Shown here in pieces: positions 6,983-9,701 of a stretch of 9,701 nucleotides of DNA. The notes under the pieces were generated by a model that saw nothing but the letters and a program-made list of their open reading frames with translations, did not search any database and had not been told where the DNA came from. A program made the position numbers and the translations under genes. The DNA comes from Lachnoclostridium sp. UBA7482. GTDB lineage: Bacteria > Bacillota > Clostridia > Lachnospirales > Lachnospiraceae. Location of the stretch: assembly GCA_002479645.1 (NCBI GenBank), contig DLOO01000031.1:31119-40819 (forward strand). The letters run 5' to 3'. How positions within the stretch are numbered: the first letter of the stretch is position 1; each line of letters opens with the position of its first letter.

Positions 6983-8029
6983 TTATTCGTTATAAAGCAA
7001 AATTCTGCCTTTTACCCTGCCCTTTTCCTTATAACAGGCAAATGCTTCCGCTGCCCGGCTCATCGGGAATTTGGCATAAACCATCTGCGGGTCATACTTC
7101 ATCTCGCCCGTTGCAAAATAATGCGCTGCCAGCTCCCACTCATCTCCGGGGAACGGTGCGTTTCCGGACATCCAGGAACCGGTTACCAGAAGCTCCTTAC
7201 GATTCAGGTTCTCCCACTGTCTCTGGGTAAAGGTAAGATTTCCCTTCGGGGTTCCGATATAGCATACATGCGCTTTATTTGCCGCCAGCTCCATTGCCAT
7301 AATCATGGTCTGCTCGGCGCCGACTGCTTCAAATACATAATCAAATCCCTTACCGCCGGTAAGCTCCATCGCCTTCTGCATAAAGCCCTCTTCTTTTGTA
7401 CTGAGCGCTTCGTCGGCTCCCAAACGCTTCGCCAGCTCGAGACTCTTTTCGTTTGTTGCAAATGCGACAAGCTGCTCTGCTCCGAAAATCTTCGCCCACT
7501 GCAATGCAAAAATACCGATGGTACCGCAGCCGATAACCGCAACCTTCTTACCGCCCTGGTAATCCGCGCATTTTAATCCGTGAAGCGACACGGTGCATGG
7601 CTCAAACATCGCGCCCTGTTCAAACGGAATCGTCGGATCAATCTTAACGGCATTTCGCTCCGGCAAAACAACGTATTCGGCAAAGGAACCCTGAATACGG
7701 GAGCCGATAAAGGTATAATGCCTGCACTGGGAATAGTTGCCCATCTGGCAGTCCCGACACCTCATACAGGGAACAAGCGGAACGCCCGCAATATGGTCTC
7801 CTACCTGCAGGGAAGCAACGCCCTCTCCGATCTCCGTAACCGTTCCGGCAAATTCGTGACCGAGAACAATCGGATAATAGTGCGCTTCATTTGCCAGAAC
7901 ACGCGGAATATCCGAACCGCAGATTCCGGTAAATGCAACCTTCACCTTCACGTATCCCGGCTTGATTTCCGGTGTGGGGAACTCCTCGTAACGAAGATCC
8001 TCCCGCCCATGCAAAACTGCTGCTTTCAT
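6983..8029 (-). CDS. Zinc-dependent medium-chain alcohol dehydrogenase, galactitol-1-phosphate 5-dehydrogenase-like
   Basis: This 348-aa protein should interconvert a (phospho)ketose and a (phospho)polyol using NAD(P). Catalytic zinc ligands are Cys37 (GICGSD), His58 and Glu59 (LGHEF), with Glu143 also placed as expected. The structural zinc site is C88-x2-C91-x2-C94-x7-C102. The Rossmann motif GCGTIG is at 167-172. The strand after it ends in VAFATNEKS, with no acidic residue where NAD-dependent relatives usually have Asp, which hints at NADP(H) use. Overall it resembles GatD (galactitol-1-phosphate to tagatose-6-phosphate) and, more distantly, TarJ (ribulose-5-phosphate reductase of teichoic acid synthesis). 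The ATG at 8029 has AGGAGG six bases upstream and replaces a longer in-frame start. It lies 25 nt after the GatZ-like gene. I infer that it works in the reducing, biosynthetic direction; L-iditol/sorbitol or threonine dehydrogenase-like roles are alternatives. Confidence 0.87.
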   Translation of the reverse strand: MKAAVLHGREDLRYEEFPTPEIKPGYVKVKVAFTGICGSDIPRVLANEAHYYPIVLGHEFAGTVTEIGEGVASLQVGDHIAGVPLVPCMRCRDCQMGNYSQCRHYTFIGSRIQGSFAEYVVLPERNAVKIDPTIPFEQGAMFEPCTVSLHGLKCADYQGGKKVAVIGCGTIGIFALQWAKIFGAEQLVAFATNEKSLELAKRLGADEALSTKEEGFMQKAMELTGGKGFDYVFEAVGAEQTMIMAMELAANKAHVCYIGTPKGNLTFTQRQWENLNRKELLVTGSWMSGNAPFPGDEWELAAHYFATGEMKYDPQMVYAKFPMSRAAEAFACYKEKGRVKGRILLYNE

Positions 8030-8054
8030 ATATTGCCTCCTAAAATTCCGGGAA

Positions 8055-9383
8055 TTACTGAACAAAAATTCCACTAATCATGTAGTTATGCTTCACCGCA
8101 TAATTATAATCTTCCACCATAGTCTTTACGCCGTCCTTCGCCAGATCTCTGGCTTTCAGGCTCAGCTTGCCGTCGCGTACCTTAATATACTGAAGCGGCA
8201 TGTACTGGTGCAGCATGCCCATCGGAATCTCAACCGCATTCATATTGTCGAAAAGCTTATAAACAGCATCCTGAATGCGCGGCATAGACATATAGTAACG
8301 GCTGCGATCGGAGAAGCTGTATTTTCTTGCAAGCGCCTGCTGCTCCCCGGTTCCGTGATAATGCTTCTGCCAATCCCTGGGATTCGCAAGCATCTCCTCT
8401 TCTACAATTTCAATCAGATTTGCCCTCTGCTCTGCCGGAACCAGCTCCTTTTCCATCATACTGAGCGCATAGAGCGCCTCTCTGAGTGCAAAGGTGAGCG
8501 CGGGACCGACCTTAATAATGGCGATACCGTCCTCTACCATTTCCTTCAGCTTTACCGGCGCCTGATAGTCCGTCGAATGCCCCTCAAAAACAATGTCGGG
8601 ATACCTTTGCAGACTGCGGCACAGGGTTCTCGCTTCTTCTCTATTGTAGTGGTGAATATCACCGTTGCCGAATTCCACACCGGGCTGAACAACGATTGCA
8701 ATAATATTGTCCCATGCATTGTCCATTCCGAGCTCGCGGAACTTCTTCTTGTATGCATACAACGTGTTCTCAAATGCGCGCGGAGAAGTAACCTTTACAT
8801 GATCCTCCTCTTCCTGATTGCCGCCGGGAATCGGAACCTCAGAACCGATGACAAATACGGGACGCATCTCATCGGGATTTGCCTTTAACATCTCCTGATA
8901 ACTCTCTTCACATGCCTTGTAAAGAATCGCACCGCGCTCTGCAATGACCTCGTCTGCGAGAATCTTATCCACAGGGTCGTCTCCCAGCCTCATACTGGTA
9001 TCCAGATGAATCTTCTTATAACCGGATTCTACACATGCCTTTACAAGTACCTTTGCATGTTCCATTGCCTCTGCTGCCGGAAGGTCTACCCAGGGAAGCG
9101 GTCCCAGATGATCGCCGCCGAGAATAATCTTCTCGCGGTCAAATCCGATCTTATCCGCAATACGGTATACATAATCTTTGAAATCCGCCGGCGTCATCTT
9201 CATATAACCGCCGAACTGATTTACCTGATTGGAAGTCGCCTCAATCAGAGTGCTGTCACCGAAGCGCTGCGCCTGCTCAAGAATAGCCTCAATTACAAAT
9301 TTGTTTGCACAGCAAAAAGACGGAATACCGGAGTGAATACCGATTTTTCTTTTTGCCACCATTTCCTTCAAAGGATTCTGCAT
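8055..9383 (-). CDS. GatZ/KbaZ/AgaZ family protein (tagatose-bisphosphate aldolase non-catalytic subunit or ketose-phosphate epimerase)
   Basis: The 442-aa protein is full length for COG4573. In order it shows GIHSGIPSFCCANKFVIEA, LIEATSNQVNQFGGY (46-60), ILGGDHLGPLPW (87-98), KKIHLDTSMRLGDDP, VIGSEVPIPGG, VVQPGVEFGNGD, FEGHSTDYQ and KVGPALTFALREAL. These are the family's conserved blocks on a TIM-barrel fold. Classical GatZ/KbaZ supports the catalytic aldolase GatY/KbaY in galactitol or N-acetylgalactosamine breakdown, but no such partner is visible here. Other members of this family have been reported (from memory) to epimerise fructose-6-phosphate to tagatose-6-phosphate at C4. Some usually conserved positions look changed: Ser51 in EATSNQ, and QFGGYMKM where many relatives have QDGGYTGM. 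The ATG at 9383 follows GAGGTGAT by four bases. Its place between a cytidylyltransferase and a GatD-like dehydrogenase argues for a biosynthetic role, which is inference. Confidence 0.9.
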   Translation of the reverse strand: MQNPLKEMVAKRKIGIHSGIPSFCCANKFVIEAILEQAQRFGDSTLIEATSNQVNQFGGYMKMTPADFKDYVYRIADKIGFDREKIILGGDHLGPLPWVDLPAAEAMEHAKVLVKACVESGYKKIHLDTSMRLGDDPVDKILADEVIAERGAILYKACEESYQEMLKANPDEMRPVFVIGSEVPIPGGNQEEEDHVKVTSPRAFENTLYAYKKKFRELGMDNAWDNIIAIVVQPGVEFGNGDIHHYNREEARTLCRSLQRYPDIVFEGHSTDYQAPVKLKEMVEDGIAIIKVGPALTFALREALYALSMMEKELVPAEQRANLIEIVEEEMLANPRDWQKHYHGTGEQQALARKYSFSDRSRYYMSMPRIQDAVYKLFDNMNAVEIPMGMLHQYMPLQYIKVRDGKLSLKARDLAKDGVKTMVEDYNYAVKHNYMISGIFVQ

Positions 9384-9387
9384 TTTT

Positions 9388-9395
9388 ATCACCTC
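9388..9395 (-). promoter_or_regulatory. Ribosome binding site of the GatZ-like gene
   Basis: GAGGTGAT, an extended match to the 16S rRNA 3' end, lies four bases before the ATG at 9383-9381. It makes that ATG the start rather than the in-frame GTG inside the site itself. The G at 9395 is also the first base of the 22-base segment repeated in inverse at the window's right end. Confidence 0.8.
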
Positions 9396-9416
9396 GATTT
9401 TGTATTTGCACCCCTG
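9395..9416. repeat. Internal partner of the right-end inverted repeat
   Basis: These 22 bases fill most of the 33-nt gap between the cytidylyltransferase stop and the GatZ-like start. They recur as an exact reverse complement at 9680-9701. The sequence is not palindromic in itself and does not resemble the left-end repeat. Confidence 0.85.
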
Positions 9417-9701
9417 TTAGTTTTCCCGATTCCCGCCAAAAAAATAATTATTGCACAATAATTTGAAAAGCTCCATATCCCCGGGATATGTGATTTTCAG
9501 GTTTAGAACCTGTGCGGGAATGACCTTCATCGGAATTCCGTGCGCAAGGGCAATCGCACCGGCACTGGTCATCTGTTCCAGTTCCTCCTTCGGGGAATTG
9601 CGGTAAATGTCAAAAATATCGCCGTATCGGAATGCCTCGGGAGACGCTCCCGATACAATGTATTTTCTGGGGACAACCTCAGGGGTGCAAATACAAAATC
9701 G
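9417..9701 (-). CDS. IspD/TarI-like cytidylyltransferase, C-terminal fragment (5' truncated)
   Basis: About 88 residues up to E at 9678-9680 are credible. They read EVVPRKYIVSGASPEAFRYG, then a DIFDIYRNSPKEELEQMTSAG stretch, IALAHGIPMKVIPAQ, and VLNLKITYPGDMELFKLL, ending ...GGNREN with the stop at 9417-9419. This matches the C-terminal third of IspD/TarI enzymes, which make CDP-activated alcohols from CTP and a polyol phosphate; NLKITYPGDMEL is the family's NxKxTxPxDL block that closes the active site. The canonical IspD TDEAS segment is here MTSAGA, closer to the TSxxx form of TarI-type proteins, pointing away from isoprenoid synthesis. The CTP-binding N-terminus lies outside the window. 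Codons from 9681 to 9701 read through openly but are an inverted copy of 9395-9415 and probably not native. It is the first visible gene of the operon, 33 nt before the GatZ-like gene. Confidence 0.78.
   Translation of the reverse strand, partial: RFCICTPEVVPRKYIVSGASPEAFRYGDIFDIYRNSPKEELEQMTSAGAIALAHGIPMKVIPAQVLNLKITYPGDMELFKLLCNNYFFGGNREN
9680..9701. repeat. Right-end inverted copy of the cytidylyltransferase/GatZ intergenic sequence
   Basis: This is an exact 22-base reverse complement of 9395-9416, ending flush with the window edge. Identity ends at base 9679. Read as part of the cytidylyltransferase it encodes RFCICTP, which does not look like the family's expected sequence before EVVPRKY. 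Together with the left-end repeat this suggests a contig-end artefact. Confidence 0.9.

Noticed and set aside
8088..8888. Plus-strand open frame of 266 codons opposite the GatZ-like gene
   Set aside because: The opposite strand encodes a full-length conserved protein here; the plus frame has no recognisable motif.
1..9701. The terminal 22-base repeats as transposon or integron ends
   Set aside because: The left and right repeats are different sequences, each pairs with an internal site about 290 bp away and not with the other end, and no transposase or integrase gene is present.
9681..9701. Counting the last seven codons as native cytidylyltransferase sequence
   Set aside because: They are an inverted copy of 9395-9415, and the encoded RFCICTP does not fit the family, although the frame stays open.
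1..9701. tRNA, rRNA, CRISPR array or riboswitch
   Set aside because: I saw no cloverleaf-like segments, no regularly spaced direct repeats, and no conserved riboswitch core. Almost all bases are coding and no gene-free stretch exceeds about 115 nt.

Overview
The window reads as part of a cell-surface glycopolymer locus, probably from a Gram-positive Clostridia/Lachnospiraceae-type bacterium. Supporting signs are strong AGGAGG-type ribosome binding sites, LicD and CDP-glycerol-glycerophosphotransferase (TagB/TagF) family transferases, a TagGH-like ABC exporter, and no outer-membrane genes. The taxonomic guess is inference. Nine of the ten coding features lie on the minus strand in one tightly packed run, so the operon is transcribed from right to left and its promoter lies beyond the right edge.

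In order of transcription: (1) the C-terminal part of an IspD/TarI-type cytidylyltransferase (9417-9701); (2) a GatZ/KbaZ-family protein (8055-9383); (3) a zinc-dependent medium-chain dehydrogenase resembling galactitol-1-phosphate 5-dehydrogenase (6983-8029); (4) a LicD-family phosphotransferase (6089-6940); (5) a TagB/TagF-type polyol-phosphate transferase (4933-6084); (6) a long ABC-2 exporter permease with an acyltransferase-3-like membrane domain fused to its N-terminus (3183-4928); (7) the exporter ATPase (2369-3109); (8) UDP-galactopyranose mutase Glf (1217-2344); (9) a family 2 glycosyltransferase (298-1227). Gaps are short: 4 nt before genes 5 and 6, 24-73 nt at most other junctions, and an 11-nt overlap between genes 8 and 9. 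A long stem-loop at 201-266 separates the operon end from the converging tail of a plus-strand HtrA-like serine protease (23-182).

The most interesting reading is that genes 1-3 form an undescribed route to a CDP-activated hexitol. A GatZ-family ketose-6-phosphate epimerase would make tagatose-6-phosphate from fructose-6-phosphate, the GatD-like enzyme would reduce it to galactitol-1-phosphate, and the cytidylyltransferase would give CDP-galactitol. The LicD and TagB-like enzymes would then place galactitol-phosphate into a teichoic-acid-like or capsular polymer. Glf and the GT2 would add sugars such as galactofuranose, and the fused permease plus ATPase would export the product. Each step fits its family, but the combined pathway is inference.

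Both window ends deserve suspicion. The first 22 bases are an exact reverse complement of 293-314, and the last 22 bases are an exact reverse complement of 9395-9416. The two repeats are unrelated to each other, and each interrupts a gene at the extreme end. This looks more like a contig-end assembly or amplification fold-back artefact than biology.
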